DNA from: Eutreptiella sp. 'Long Island Sound 2002'
Taxonomy: Eukaryota > Euglenozoa > Euglenophyceae > Eutreptiales > Eutreptiaceae
Assembly: GCA_964036045.1 (NCBI GenBank)
Contig: OZ038388.1
Span: forward strand, 32,447,759 to 32,511,758
Reading direction: 5' to 3'
DNA: 64,000 nucleotides
The stretch's first letter is position 1, and each line of letters begins with the position of its first letter. The notes beneath the pieces were generated by a model, which saw only the letters and a list, made by a program, of their open reading frames with translations, was not told the origin of the DNA and did no database searches. Shown here in pieces: positions 1 to 12,900 of this stretch. Both the position numbers and the translations under genes were made by a program.

Positions 1-480
1 GTGCTCCGTGGTCGTGTCTTTTTTGCTTGTGGTTTGGTGTTTCTCCTTTTGTTGCGTTTCCTTCTCTCTCTTTTTTTTTTTTTTGACGCGCAAAAGCCGC
101 CTAGCTCCTATGGCACGCACGTTGCTAGGTGGTTTGGAGCACGCAATGTTCTTTTCTTCGTCGTCGCGGCTCGCTTATTTTTGGTGTTCGCCTCTTTTCT
201 TCTTCTTTGTTGTTGGAGCGCGCATAAGTCCCTAGCGCCTAGGACACGCACTTTGCTAGGTGTTTTGGGGCAAGCAACGCTCAACTTCTTCGCCGTCGCG
301 ACTCTATTGTTCGTCTTTTTTTGTGAGTCTCCTAAATTTTGCGACCTCGCCAAACAGCGGCGTAAAATTTTTGGGGGGGTTTCTGAGGTCATAAAAGAAG
401 ATTTTTCGCTTTATTTTTTCTGGCGGTGCGTCGTTTTCGTAGTTTTTTATTTTTCTTCTGCTTCGATCGCGCGACGTTTT
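1..480. repeat. Pyrimidine-rich segment with a ~131-bp duplicated unit
   Basis: T/CT-rich DNA with no credible gene. Two imperfect copies of a unit of about 131 bp start near 85 and 215; each has a C/T tract, a GCGCAAAAG/GCGCATAAG-type block, a CACGCAC..TTGCTAGGTG block and a TTCTTCG..GTCGCG block. The minus strand is rich in AAAAACG-type words resembling 41,395-41,690, which suggests both come from related element sequence. That link is inference. Confidence 0.5.
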
Positions 481-483
481 TGA

Positions 484-3400
484 AGGCTTGCCCAACCCCA
501 GGACCAGGCACTACGACACCCACACCAGCACCGCCACCAACACCCAAACCGGACGCCACAACACCCTCACCAGCGGACACACCCGGAACCAACGGAGACA
601 CAGTCGGCAACACCAGCAACCCCAGCACCCAGCACAACACTAGGACATAGGACACCCTCACCAACAACAAACCAACACAAAAAGCCACCCAACACTGACC
701 AACGACCGCCCCCAGCCGGTCCGGTCCCCCATGGACCCGCACCCAGAACCACCGCCAACAGCATCCACGTCGTCAGAAACACCAACACCACCGAAAATCA
801 AGCCAGCACAACACCCTCACGAACACCATCACCGCCGGCAACATCGCCTACGAAACCTACGCACACCACCACCGGTTCCAGCACCTACATCACCCAAGCC
901 AACGGCATCAAGCACACCATCGCCGGCATCACCCCACCATCAGCGTCGCTAGCGGCAACCTCCGCCACCGGAGGACACCAAAGCCACCACAGCCGGTGAG
1001 CCAACAAACCACCAAGCCCTGGCCAGGGGAGGCGAGGGCACACGCCCAGAGCCATCAACAGCAACACCCTCGCCACCAAAGCGACCGCAGGGCGCCATCC
1101 ACCATGCAATCCCCAGCGGCACCCACACCACCGGCGCCACCAACACCACCCTCACCCACGACACCACCCGGAGCATCGCCTGCACCACCTACACCAACAG
1201 CATCACCAGCAGCCCACACCACCTACTGCACACCCTCCCAGACAGAGCCACAGAAACCGGCCACCGCCCACCCCTGAACACAAGCCGCTGACCACCCACA
1301 CACAGACCCACGCCAACCACCAGCAGCATCAGCAACGTCCGAGACGCCGTAAACCATAGCGACGCCCACAACAACCTCACCACCGGCATCACCGACACCG
1401 CCAGCGACAGTGCGGCCTCAGCAACAACAACCCAGAGCATCAACGGCAGCCGCCACGGCGACACCACCCGGTACAACACCATCGGCATCAACGACACCAA
1501 GGGGGCCAACACGCGGGCCAGCGACACCCATGGGTACCTCCACCAGGAGTGGCGAGGTCCCACCCCCGCCGTCAGAACACCACCATCCACCAGGGCATCA
1601 CCTACAGCGCCCTCGCCTTCGACATCGCCCACAGCTCCGCCGGCGGCGCCCTCGCCAACACCGTCACCAACACCGCCGACAGTGGCAACACAGCGCCACC
1701 GCCAGCCTGCCACAGCACCAACCTCCCCAACACCAGAAACAACCGGTACCACCCCACCAAGACCACGAACCGACCAACCACCAGCCACGAGTGGCACACC
1801 CGGAACCGCCGACCACCCAAACGCAGGCCGCGCCCAGCACCAACACCAACAACACCCACGCCAACACACCACCACGACACACGCCAACCACCAAGTATCA
1901 CCTATGGCACCCTCGCCATCGGCCACACCAACGCCGCCAACACCCACGGCACTATCCACACCACCACCAACCCCGCCAACGACGGGCCAAGGTGCCGTCA
2001 CCTACAACGCCCCCACCCCTACCACCACCACCACGACCCCGGCACCAAGTAACACCTAGGGCACCCCCACCAACGGCGTCACCAAGGACGCCAGCACGGC
2101 TGGCGAACGAACGCCACCGAGCCCTCAGCCAGGAGTGGCGAGCGCCCACACCCAGCAACACTCAACCAGCCAAGAACAGACCCAGGGCCAGGAACTGCGA
2201 CACCCACACCTGCACGGCCGCCAACACCCACACCGAGCGCCACAACACCCTCACCAGCGGAAACACCCGGAACCAACGGGGACGCCGTCGGCAACACCAG
2301 CAACTCCGACACCCAGCACCACGCCTCAGACACCCTCGCCAACAACGGAGGAACACAAGAAACCACCCAACGGCCATGTTACACCCAAGGTGTTCCAACC
2401 CCGCCACCCACCGACCCCCACCTAGAACCACCACCAGCAGCAGCAGCAGCCACTGACAACCCACACACAGACCCACACCAACCACCACCAGCATCAACAA
2501 CATCAGAGACGCCGTAAACCATAGCAACCCTAGTGCGACCTAGTGCAACCTAGTGCGACCTCACCACCGGCAACACCGACGGCGCCACCGGCAGTGCGAC
2601 CTCACCAACAGCAACCCGGGGCGTCCAGCACGGCGACACCACCCGGTACAACACCATCGGCAACAAGGACACCGGGGGGGCCAAGGCCAACCCACCAGCC
2701 AGCGACGCACATGGGAACCTCCGCCAGGAGTGGCGAGGTCCCCCCTCCGCCGTCAGAACACCGCCAGGGAAACACCTACAACACCCTACAACGCCAACAC
2801 TCACAGCCCCCCCGGCGGCGCCCCCACCAACACCTACACCGGCACCACTGACAGCGGCAGCACGGCGACACCGCCACCCACCCGCAGCATTGACACCCTA
2901 CACCACAACCGAAGCAACACCTGTCACTACAGACCCAAGGACAGCCGAAGGAAATATCCCAACACCAGAGACAACCGACACCACCAGGACCACAAGCCAG
3001 CCAAACACCAGCCACCAGTGGCACGCCCGGAACCACCGAACACCAACACGCAGGCCACCGAGCACCAACACCAACAACACCCACGCCACCAGACCACCAC
3101 CAGACACGCCAGCCACCACCGTGACACCCTCACCGTCGGCAACACCAACGCCGCCAACACCCACGGCAATATCCACACCACCGCCAACCCCACCAACGAC
3201 GAGCCGAGGTACCGTCACCCACAACACCCCTATCACCACCACCACGACCCCGGCACAGAGTAACACCTAGGGCGCCCCCATCGACGGCAACACCAAGGAC
3301 GCCAGCACGGCTGGCGAACAAACGCCACCAGCGCCACCCACCAGGCCCCCAGCAAAGGGTAGAAACAGCAACACCACACACCATCACACCCACCGCATCG

Positions 3401-4610
3401 AAAACACCCGGAGCAACATCAACATCAACCAGGGGTCCCCACAACCCAAGCAGCACAAAACACCACAGCAACACCACCACACCCTCACCACCAGCGACAC
3501 CAGCAGCACCCTCCCCCAGGAATGGCGAGGAGAAAACCCAACAACGCGGACCCACCCAACGTCCCCGGCCCTCTCACCATCGGACCGCCACCACCGGCGC
3601 CGACCCCCAACACACCACCGTCACCAACGCCACCGACCCCTGACGCAACAACCACACAACCCGCACAAACGGCACCAGCCGGAGCATCACCGACAACACT
3701 CCCGGCCAACTCTCAAGAACACCACCGAAAGCAGCACCGTCGACCGAAAGCCACGACAACCCCAGGGTACGGGTCCCCCTTCCCACCCCCCACCATCTGC
3801 ACAACCAGCGACACCACCACCAGCACCAACCAGAACACCGACAACGACAGCCTCAGCAACAGCCGACACCCCCACTACCGCTGCCACCCACCAGTCACGC
3901 CACCCACCGTCGATGCCACCCACCAGCGCCGCACTCCGAACCACACCTACACCCGAAACCTGCACCAGCACACCCGGCCGAGCCGTCAATGGCACCGGCC
4001 CTGCACCGCCTACACTCACCGCCGCCACCACCACCCCGCGCGAGGCCAGGAACCCCTGGCGTCGCCAACGGCCTCAACGAGCACCGACACCACCAACACC
4101 ACCACCGCCGGACGGGGACTACCCACAATCCAGGAACATCTCCACCACCAACAACCAATACACCACCCGCGGCACCCCACCGTCGCCAAAGCCACCGCGG
4201 CACCTATCACACCTCGACCACCGGAGGCGACGTGGGCCACACCACCCGTCATCTACAGCACCCTCGCCACCACCGCCACGTCCGGCCCACAACCGTTACG
4301 CCCCAACGACCAGAAACAACACCCTCACTATCGACACCACCGGCAACACCACATACGCCCATACGTCACCCGCGCCATGCTCACCAACCATCACCTCGTC
4401 ATCAGAGGCACCAACACCACCGGCGACGACGACAGCGACTACAGCTGACCCACCAGCTAACCACCATCAACCATAGCCCAGCACAAACGTCATCTACGCT
4501 AACGCCCATACCACCCTCGCCAACAGCGCCGCCACCGACACAATCATCCAATCCGGCGCCCACACAACCCTCACCACCAACTTCACCACCACCCCCCCAG
4601 GGTTAGGGCT
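484..4610 (+). repeat. Degenerate A/C-rich low-complexity region
   Basis: Four kilobases of ACC/CAC/CAA-rich DNA. Translation gives only Thr, His, Pro, Asn and Gln runs in every forward frame, so long open frames here are not evidence of genes. Some stretches read as a Asn/Thr/Gly-rich repeat if the frame is changed (for example NTLTSG then GTNGD around 560-610), which may be the residue of a coding repeat destroyed by indels. The word CCAGGAGTGGCGAG or a close variant recurs near 1545, 2129, 2724 and 3513. It lies directly upstream of LINE ORF1 and may be part of that element; the border is not visible. Confidence 0.6.
1428..3340 (+). repeat. Imperfect ~1.2-kb tandem duplication
   Basis: The stretch from about 1,428 to 2,130 recurs at about 2,610 to 3,340. 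Anchors: GACACCACCCGGTACAACAC at 1460 and 2635 (offset 1,175) and TAACACCTAGGG at 2050 and 3261 (offset 1,211), so indels have accumulated. A further related block at 505-650 matches 2,190-2,330. The copies carry many substitutions, so the duplication is old. Confidence 0.65.
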
Positions 4611-4689
4611 CGCGGGAAACAGAACGGCAGAGCAAGCACGCCACCACCCGCACGCGTCGCCAACCCTATCGTACACCGCTCCGCAACAC

Positions 4690-7590
4690 GCCCCCCCCCG
4701 CTTCCCCCGACAGGGCGTGCGCTCCAGCCCACTGCTGGGAAGACGACTACGACGTCCTCCCGGCCATCCGACACCTACTGGCAGCCACGGCCCCGCGCCC
4801 ACAAGCCCACCAGCAACCCACGGAACCGCAGGAGCCCGACCACCCCATGCTACCACGCTCCATATCCCCCACGTCCACCGCAGACCAGAACGCGGAAAAC
4901 CAGCGAGAGGAGCCCGACCCCGACCGCGCCGCCACGCCCCCACCGCCCCCCCCCCACCAGGGGACATCTACGCCACACTGGCCAGCACCCTAGCCCCCAT
5001 GGACGCCGAGCAGTACTACCAGTCCGTCCAACAAGACCTCCCTGAGGACCACGCGACCCTCCAGGGGTGGAAGCAGGAGAAAGGGAATGACAACGAGTGG
5101 GGCACAGAGGAAGACCTTCTCTGGGAAGACACCTGGAAAGGCACCGCGGACGCCTTCCTGGAGGCAGCAGCCGAAACCTACCCCCGCCCGCCCGGGGACA
5201 CTACACACGGCCTCCACGCCCTCCTAGCATTCAGCAGCTGGAAACACCGCCACACCGTCACCCTCCACCCCCTCGACCACAATCCACACCGATGGACACC
5301 TGAAGACGACGCCACAGCCGCCATCACCATACAGCAAAGCCCCGAGAACCCGGAGGAATACCACATCACCTGGAACGATCCAGCACCCCACCCCCCCGCC
5401 TCCCCCACCCTCCCAGATGTCTTCGCCACCATCAGTGCAGAACTCCAGGAGGCGAAAGCCCCACAGCAACTGGACGAAGAGATGCCCCAGGCACCATCAC
5501 CACCACTCACACAAGACCAACCCCGCACAGAGCCCCTCACCCACCCCATCACAACAATGGAGCTCCCCCCACAACACCGCACCAACCCAGACCGAAACGG
5601 GTTTCGAGACCTGCCACGGGAATGGGCGGTCCACAACGGCACACTCCGATGGGACGAAATCACACCTGGCCTCCAGGCCATCCGCCTCCACTCGATCACC
5701 GAGCCCACCACCACCTGGGCACTACCGACGGACCGCCACCACCTCCTCCTCACCGTCCAAGGCGATGCCACGATCACACCCACGGAGGGAGACCCCGTAA
5801 CAGCAGCCCCCGCCCACGCCGTCCACATACCCCCGCAAGCATCGTCTGCACCTATGACGGTGCATCCAGGCCCCACCCCATGGCAAGCCATCGTCATCAC
5901 CTACCCCACCCCCAACGACCACACACACCTGGCAGCAACGGTGGGAGGACATCCGGGGGGACCTCCTCCAAGAACACCTAGGGCTCACACGCACCCACCA
6001 CACCCTACACCCGATACGAGGAGTAGGCCAAGCACCACACGGCATACACGCCCCGGGAGTATGGGCGTACGCCACACCCATAAACCCACAAGCAGCGGAG
6101 GACATCAAGAACGCCCCATCCATCCAGCAAGCCCAGACCCAAACCCCGCACCGCAACACCCAACGGGGCTACACCATTTGGTGGGCATACCAGGACCACG
6201 ACACCCTCACCCCCCAACCGGGGGCCCCCCCTCTAGACACCAACACAACCGCCCTCCTCCAAGCCACAACAGCGGCAGCCACACAGGTAGGGGCCCCGGA
6301 AACCTGGGGCTCACAATACCTGGTCGAAACCAAAGTGGCGCCCCACGCGAAGGGCCAAGACAAGCCCCCAACACCGAAGCCGCTCCACCCCCCACTCAAG
6401 CTAGACCCGACGGAACACACCCCCCAGGACGAATGGGCGACCCACTACATCATCCTTCACACCACCAAGCGCAAGAACGACGCCGCCAAGATCACCGTCA
6501 CCCGCCACCTCCCCCACACCACACAGGTGTATGAGCTGACGGCCCCCAACGTCCTCGTCACCCGTCGCCGACACGACGAGCGATACACCATACAGGCGGA
6601 AGGGGCCGCCGCGACCACCCTGTACACATGGGCAACACGGGGGGACCTCCCACACCCCACCCTCCACCACGCCCCCTCCTGGCCCACCCCCTTCCACACT
6701 GCAGACCGCCCCAACAAGAAGCCCAAACACACAGGTGTGCACACCCCCGCCCAGGAGGCCCAGCACTGACACGAAGCGAGGCGCAAGGCCCGCACCCTCC
6801 ACGGCGACCACACCATCCCCCGCATCGGCGCCCCCCCCGCCAGGGTATCAGATACCACCCACAACCGCAAGATCACAGACATCACCACAGACTGATTGAA
6901 CCCAGCGGCGTCGCGGGCAGACGCCGTGTGGATCAGCGGAGGGCGCTCCCACACACGGGCAGTGGCGCGCCTCCACAACATCCAACCCCACAAACTCCAG
7001 CGCGCCGTTGGACCCTTCGCCGTACACGTCACCCCATACGGCATCGACCACCCCCGGTGTGAGCACCATGACCCGCCCTGCTCCACCCCATGCACCTGAC
7101 CCCTGCGCCAACCCACCATCACGGGCAACATGTACCTGGGCACCGTGCCGGGAGACCCGGGCATATACATCCTGCCCAACAGGTCCAGGGAACACGCCAT
7201 CCCCCTCCACGGTGTAGAATCCCTCGCCCTGGGACCACCCCCACCAAAACACCAAAACCAGCACATCCCGGGGGACAAACGGACACAGGCGCCAGACGGG
7301 GGAAAAAAGGCCCACCAACGCGCCCTGGCCCACATCACCGTCCACCCCGCAGCCCACCTACCAAAGGACTTCGGCACGAGCGCCACATCGTCCTGGAGGG
7401 GCAAGCCCACCACATCATCACCGCCGCCCTGTACACCCTCGCCGCCCATGAACGCCACTGGGACCCCACAACCATTCCAGCGATGCCCCCACCACCGCAG
7501 GGCCCCGAAGATCCCGTCACCCCCTTCCACATCGATCAACTCCTAAGCCGCAAGGCCCCCCCACACTTCCACCCCTCCAGGATACCACTA
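4690..7590 (+). pseudogene. LINE ORF1, 5' part, with a cupin-like stretch
   Basis: Protein-like sequence moves between frames: frame 2 to about 4,955, frame 1 to about 5,920, frame 2 to about 7,385, then frame 1 to the chromovirus junction. The first switch lies in a C10 run (4,946-4,955). TGA stops at 6,767, 6,892 and 7,097 interrupt the frame-2 part. Around 5,640-5,900 the translation (HHLLLTVQGDATI, then VHIPPQ, then WQAIVITY) resembles the small beta-barrel of AraC-type cupins, without the metal-binding HxH motif. Other parts match nothing I recognise. ORF1 of LINEs usually encodes an RNA-binding particle protein; this one is unusually long. The cupin reading is inference. Confidence 0.5.
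7586..7590. other. Left target-site duplication of the chromovirus
   Basis: CACTA directly precedes the left LTR and is repeated at 18,548-18,552. Five bp is the usual duplication length for Ty3/gypsy integrases. Removing one copy joins LINE ORF1 in frame (Ile-Pro-Leu then Ala-Val-Ala). Confidence 0.92.
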
Positions 7591-8123
7591 TGAAAGTGCT
7601 GCCCTGGGTCGTTGATGGTGCCGGAGGGCTCGGGGCCGGCAAGACCAGTGGGGCAGGCACGCGAGGAGTCGACCTGAACGTTGCTATTGGGGGTAGAACC
7701 GGAGACTCGGACACCAACGGAGGCGAGAGCAGCAACAACGGAAGCAAGATCCATGCTGATTGTTATCCGGCAGAAAATCCCAGTCTATGAAGAAAATTGA
7801 TGCGGATTTTACTATGCACATCTGAGTGTCCATATCTGTCTGAAAAGATTTAAATAAATCCGATTGTGAAAAATATTTGGCCGATCTGGCCCGCGAGCGC
7901 GCGTCAGCGGCAAATGGCGATTCCAGGCAAATGATCGGAACGCGGCGGATTTACGGAGAATGGACCGCGGAATCAGATCCGGCACATCAGAAATATATAG
8001 GTCTGATCCTGAGACTGAGCTGCGAGGCGGCAATTCCGCCGAAGCAAAGAAAATGACCAAAATGTAGTCAATCTGTGGCAGATCTGTGAAAATCTGTGAA
8101 GATGGGGGTTAGCCGCACTTACA
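7591..8123 (-). repeat. 3' LTR of the chromovirus
   Basis: On the + strand it begins TGAAAGTGCTGCC and ends GCACTTACA, matching 18,015-18,547 end to end over 533 bp. Because gag starts inside the LTR, this copy also carries the first 54 gag codons, here reading out into LINE sequence as a dead-end ORF. Confidence 0.93.
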
Positions 8124-8133
8124 CTCCCCCTCC
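8124..8133 (-). other. Polypurine tract
   Basis: GGAGGGGGAG on the minus strand immediately upstream of the 3' LTR, the expected site of plus-strand DNA priming. Confidence 0.85.
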
Positions 8134-9938
8134 AAAAACACACTGGGGTGTGTCGCTACGTCAACGAAGAACGTAGTGCGGGTAAGTCCCAGAAAAAATA
8201 GAAATGTAGCCTCGATGGGGCGAAATCTGCTTGATCTGACCTGATTTGGGCTGAATTGGCACTGAATCTGGATGGATGAACCTGAAATGAGACAGAATGA
8301 GGAGTGATGAACAGTCCTCCGTGCAGTAAAACATTAGGTTAAGGGCTAAAAAGCATGTAAACGTATCGAGAATCGATACCAAACCATGCACTGGTTGAGA
8401 ATGAGGTAGATTATTGGTGGATTGAGTGGGGGAATCAAGAAATGGAGTGACATCTCAGCGCTCTGGCACAGTTTCGCTGTCGCGGGCACGCTACGGTGTC
8501 CTCGCCGAACTCTACATCGTGTTACTCCCGCTTTTCTCGTTCTGAAAAGTGCAGCATGTGCTTCAGATTTGGCGCATCTGGTGGATGATCACTGGATTCA
8601 GCAAGATTGAGAGTCAATTTGGGCAGGGATGAAGGAGATGAAACAATCACAGAGAGGGAAAACAACTACAAATGAAGTCTGCAGGTCCTAAGTGAATAGA
8701 AAACCATCAGCGTCAGCGAAGTTAGGCAAAACCGTAAACAGATCTTCGAGGAATGAGAGGAGATGACAAGGAAATCAACCCAAAATGTCCTAAAATCAGC
8801 AAATTCCCTAAGATGAAAGTGAAATGAGCCGGAATGTCTACAACTGAAACTACTAACACCTTCGTTTAGACTAAAGTTAATATATATTGTCGTTTATTCA
8901 GCTCAATTGTGCTTTCCGGCACGTTGGTTCGCGAGCATCCAACGGAATCCATGAAAATGCGGATCATGTGATGATGCATCATGATGGGACATGATAGCCC
9001 TGGATCCTTGGCATGTAACGCGCCGAAGGTTCGCTGAAGGCGCTTTACTGACAGTATATAACTGAGAGACACCGTATTTACAGTGGCGGCGGTGTCAATC
9101 GACTTGGACAAGGCCCATCTTTCGATTGAGTCCCACAAGACACTTGGATTCACCATTTTCGACAGTTCCAGGTCGGATTGAGCTCACATTGGCGTGTGCC
9201 AAAAATACAACGAAGCTTACGGACTTCAGAGGTTGCTGTTAGAAGTCCCTAGAGCTCCTATCTGAAGGTTGTCTGAACAATTGACGTCTGGGTTTCGTGC
9301 AACAGTGGCAGAATGATGGACAAACCTGAGGAATTCAAGGTAAATTCAAGGAATCTGGATCTGAATCTGGACTTTGACTTCAGCATCACGGCAAATGAAG
9401 GTAAGATCTGAGTTCCTGGCGTCGCAACTGGTGCAGCCAGTACTACAGGGGGTGCCTGTAGGGGTGAATGTCACCGGCCGGTGTTTTTACTATGTACATT
9501 TGCTTCCATCTGCACGAGTAGCCAAATTCCAAAAATGCACAGACCAACAGAGACAAGATTACCCCGAATCTGCCTGAATTAAGCCTGAGTTTGGTTTTTC
9601 CTGGACACGGCAGCACACTCCGTGGCTTTCGGCAGCGTATCTACGCCTTGTCTGCCGAACGGAGACCAAAGAAAAGTTGATTGACGTCAAATTATCAAAC
9701 ATTCGCAGTTCTCCACATCATGTCCTAATCAGGAAAAATGCACAGTGGATTGAGCAGAATGTGGTTCTTTCAAGTCGTCAGAACACTCACATTGGAATAA
9801 GTGGTCGACGGGGCGAGGCTGGAGCTTTTGTAGGAGTTGGACATGCAAGGGTTTCGAACCTACACCCTTGAGCCTTAGCGACGAGTGCCATGACGCCCTG
9901 GACTAGACGACTGTTAGCCAATCTAGGGCGCCGGCGAC
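8134..9938 (-). other. Chromovirus 3' non-coding region
   Basis: About 1.8 kb between the chromodomain stop codon and the polypurine tract. No recognisable domain. A 96-codon minus-strand ORF (9,156 to 8,866) has protein-like composition but no identifiable match; there is no sign of an envelope gene. A tRNA-like segment lies at its upstream end. Confidence 0.6.
9849..9936 (-). repeat. tRNA-like (SINE-type) segment
   Basis: The minus strand has a perfect RNA polymerase III B box, GGTTCGAAACC (9,850-9,860), and about 50 nt upstream an A-box-like TGGCTAACAG (9,911-9,920). The T stem pairs poorly and I cannot fold a clean cloverleaf, so a tRNA-derived SINE or decayed tRNA is likelier than a working tRNA gene. 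It abuts the chromodomain stop codon. Confidence 0.4.
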
Positions 9939-12900
9939 TCAAGTCACGACGGATCTCCCTGAATTCGGCCAAGCACGAATACATGTGACCACCAACCTGT
10001 CTGGTCGGGCCCTCGTACGGCTTGGGCGCTGCAAATCAGCGGCCGAACTCGAAGCTTGGTCCTCATTTGGCTCCTGGGCTGGCCTGACCGCAGGAGGGGG
10101 GATCGACGGATCAGCCCTGGAATGTGGCTGCTGAGGGCCGTAAAAGGCTGGATCTCGATTCACCACAGGTCTTTTTCCGTCGCTCTCCACCTGTCTGTCT
10201 GGTTTCGACAGACAGTCTGTCAGGAGTACGCCAATTTCGGGGTGCTTCTTGAGGAAGTCGATGAACCCCTTGGTGTACCCATGGACAAAAGAATGGGCTG
10301 GATCCCAGTTGTTGTGACTGGAATCAAAGCCCCTCCACTCACATAGAAATTCCCATTCGCCCTTCGCGTCACGTCTTGCCTCTACAATCCTCTTGAGTTC
10401 GTACTTCCCCCCTTCGATGACCCGATCGGACAAAAATTTCGAAGTCCAAAAAAGGGGTTTAACCCGATCCTTGGGGGAGGGGATCTCTCTCTTGAGGCGA
10501 TCGTCGAAACGTCAATTTCCCTGCTGACATCCACACAAATCCTCCACCTGTTCTCACCAAGACGCGCTGTAACAGCGAATGGCCCCTCCCACAAGGGAAG
10601 AAGCTTATCATCTCCGTCCAGGGTGGTTTCGGATTTTCGAAGCCAAACTCGATCATCGACTTCAAAATTGTGGGGGTTTTTTCGGCCTTGATTCTGGACC
10701 CAAAGCCAGTCAGCTTGATGCTTATCGATTAATTTCGAGACAGTTTTATCTGCTCGTTGGACGTCGTCCAAAAACAACGAAGCATCCTTACAAGGGCGAG
10801 GATTATTCAACGGCATGTTCCACCAACACTTCTTTCGTCCAAAGACAATTTCATTTGGAGAAAGGCCATGGTACAAAGGCGTGTTGTGGTAACGACGAAG
10901 CAATGCGAACAGAACTTCCATCCAATGGAAATCTTTCTCACTCGCGAGCTCCTTACGAAGCATATTTATAATAGAGCGGCCGGCTCTTTCGCCAGGCAGC
11001 GCTCGATGCGAGTGGATTTCACACCTGAGGTGGTGGATTCCAAGGCGAGCACATAATTCTCTCCACCATTCGGAGGTGTACTCTTTGCCTGAGTCCGTAA
11101 CCACCTCGGATGGGACGTCTTAACCTCCCATCCAGGTCTGCGCGCACCATTTGGCGGCAGCCTTGCCAGTCATCGACTCGATGTTACAAGGCAACACCTG
11201 AATATAGCCGGAATGACGGCACTGAATAAGGAGCACACCATTGACCTTTTTATTGGTCCAATGGCACTCTTCGTCATCGAGTTCACCGAGATAGAAAAAA
11301 TCACTGGTGACTCTGTTAAAGGGGCGCTCCGGAATAGGATGTGGCCTCAGATGGCCCTGCTTCTTCGCGCTGGGGGGCGTCGAGACAGCACATTGGGCAC
11401 ATCCGGCGGCTACTTTCATGCAATGAGTATATAGCCGTGAGCCAAACAACCTATGTTTAATCATCGACCATAATCGACGGCCATGTGCGTGGGGGGACTC
11501 CCATTTATGCCACCAGTTTAACACTCGGGGGGCCAGGGCGTCTGGTACGCACAATTTACCCACCATCCACAGCTTCCCCCCATCCAACGAATATTCAGAA
11601 AAAATCCCATCCTTGTGCGCATCTTTGGATTTGAGATTTCCAAAGACCTCTTTAAACATGGGATCCTGCAGATAATCGGACGTCCAGTCACGGATGATAA
11701 GGGAATCTTTCGGCAGGGGTGGAGTTTTGGCCGGATCTCGACGCTTAATGCCCTGAATCAACCGAATTCCACTTACACGTCGGGTATAGTCAAACCGTTT
11801 CACACTCCCTGAGGAGGGATCGGTGACCTTTTCCACGACTTTCAGTGATTTGGTGCAGATCTCATGAGCATGCGCCGGATCTGAAAAGGCCGTGATGTCA
11901 TGGCACGGTAATGCGTGCTGTTTAACAGCGCATTGCATGCATGCACGTCGAATGAGCTTTTTTTCTTCCTGATCCCATTCGATTATGACATGGCGGTCCT
12001 GCTCCGTACCATGGATGTTGGTACTTTGCAGCCCCTCTGAAGCAGGGTAAGCCCATCGGCTCAGAGCATCCGCTACCGTGTTGTGTTTTCCAGGCAAATA
12101 CGACACATGGAGGTCAAACAGACTGAGAAATTCGTGCCATCTGGCCCGTCGACCAGCTGGGCTCGCGACAGTATCAATGTGTTCGGTGGCCCAATACTCC
12201 AGAGATCGATGATCCGTCAGGACCTCGACTCGATTGGTGCCAACCCACGATTGGTACTTTTTCAGCGCACAGATTATGGCGTAGGTTTCTTGCTCACGCG
12301 GCGACCATTGCATTTGGCGTGGGGCTAGCTTCCGCGACCAAAATGCAAGAGGGTAATGATCACCTGTGGCTTCATCAACCTGTTCAAGGACAGCTCCGAT
12401 CGCGTATCTAGAAGCAACAGTTCTTATGTAGAAGGGTCGGTCAAATTGCGGCACATGCAACGTGGCGACTTCGCAGAGGGCCGCTCTCAAGTGATGGAAG
12501 GCCTCCTCGCACTCGTCAGTCCACTTGACACGAACCTTTGAACCTTCCTTGCCTGCATCTCTCCCTACCTTCAATAATTCAGTAAGGGGGGCAGCAAATT
12601 TGGCATAATTCGGCACAAAAGTGTGGTAAAAATTGCAACAACCCAGGAATCCTCTCAATTCCGTGATCGTCTCAGGGCGCTTCCACTTCTGAATAGCGAC
12701 GAGCTTCCCTGGACTGGGTCGTCGGGTGCCATTCTCTAGGAGAGAACCACAAAATTCGACTGATTTTAGAAATAATTTTCCCTTCTTTGGCCCACAAATC
12801 AGCTGATTGGCATCAAGAATGTCTAATACCTGGTTCAGCTGCTTTTCATGTAGGGCCACCAGCTCGGCTTCGGTCAGTCCCTCCCCCTCTGTCGCGATGA

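Noticed and set aside
1-480. 160-codon ORF on the + strand with Phe/Leu-rich membrane-like sequence
   Set aside because: It is a translation of T-rich tracts in a duplicated non-coding repeat.
4980-5400. OTU-type cysteine protease in LINE ORF1 (WGTEEDLL and EYHITW blocks)
   Set aside because: No DGxCLF-type catalytic motif is visible and spacing does not fit.
8134-9938. Envelope-like gene downstream of pol
   Set aside because: No signal peptide, membrane segment or long ORF is present on the minus strand.
11200-11260. Apparent loss of an integrase catalytic Asp at the QCRHSGYIQ strand
   Set aside because: That position is not catalytic; the first catalytic Asp is in the upstream SDFF motif and is intact, as are TDSG and GER.
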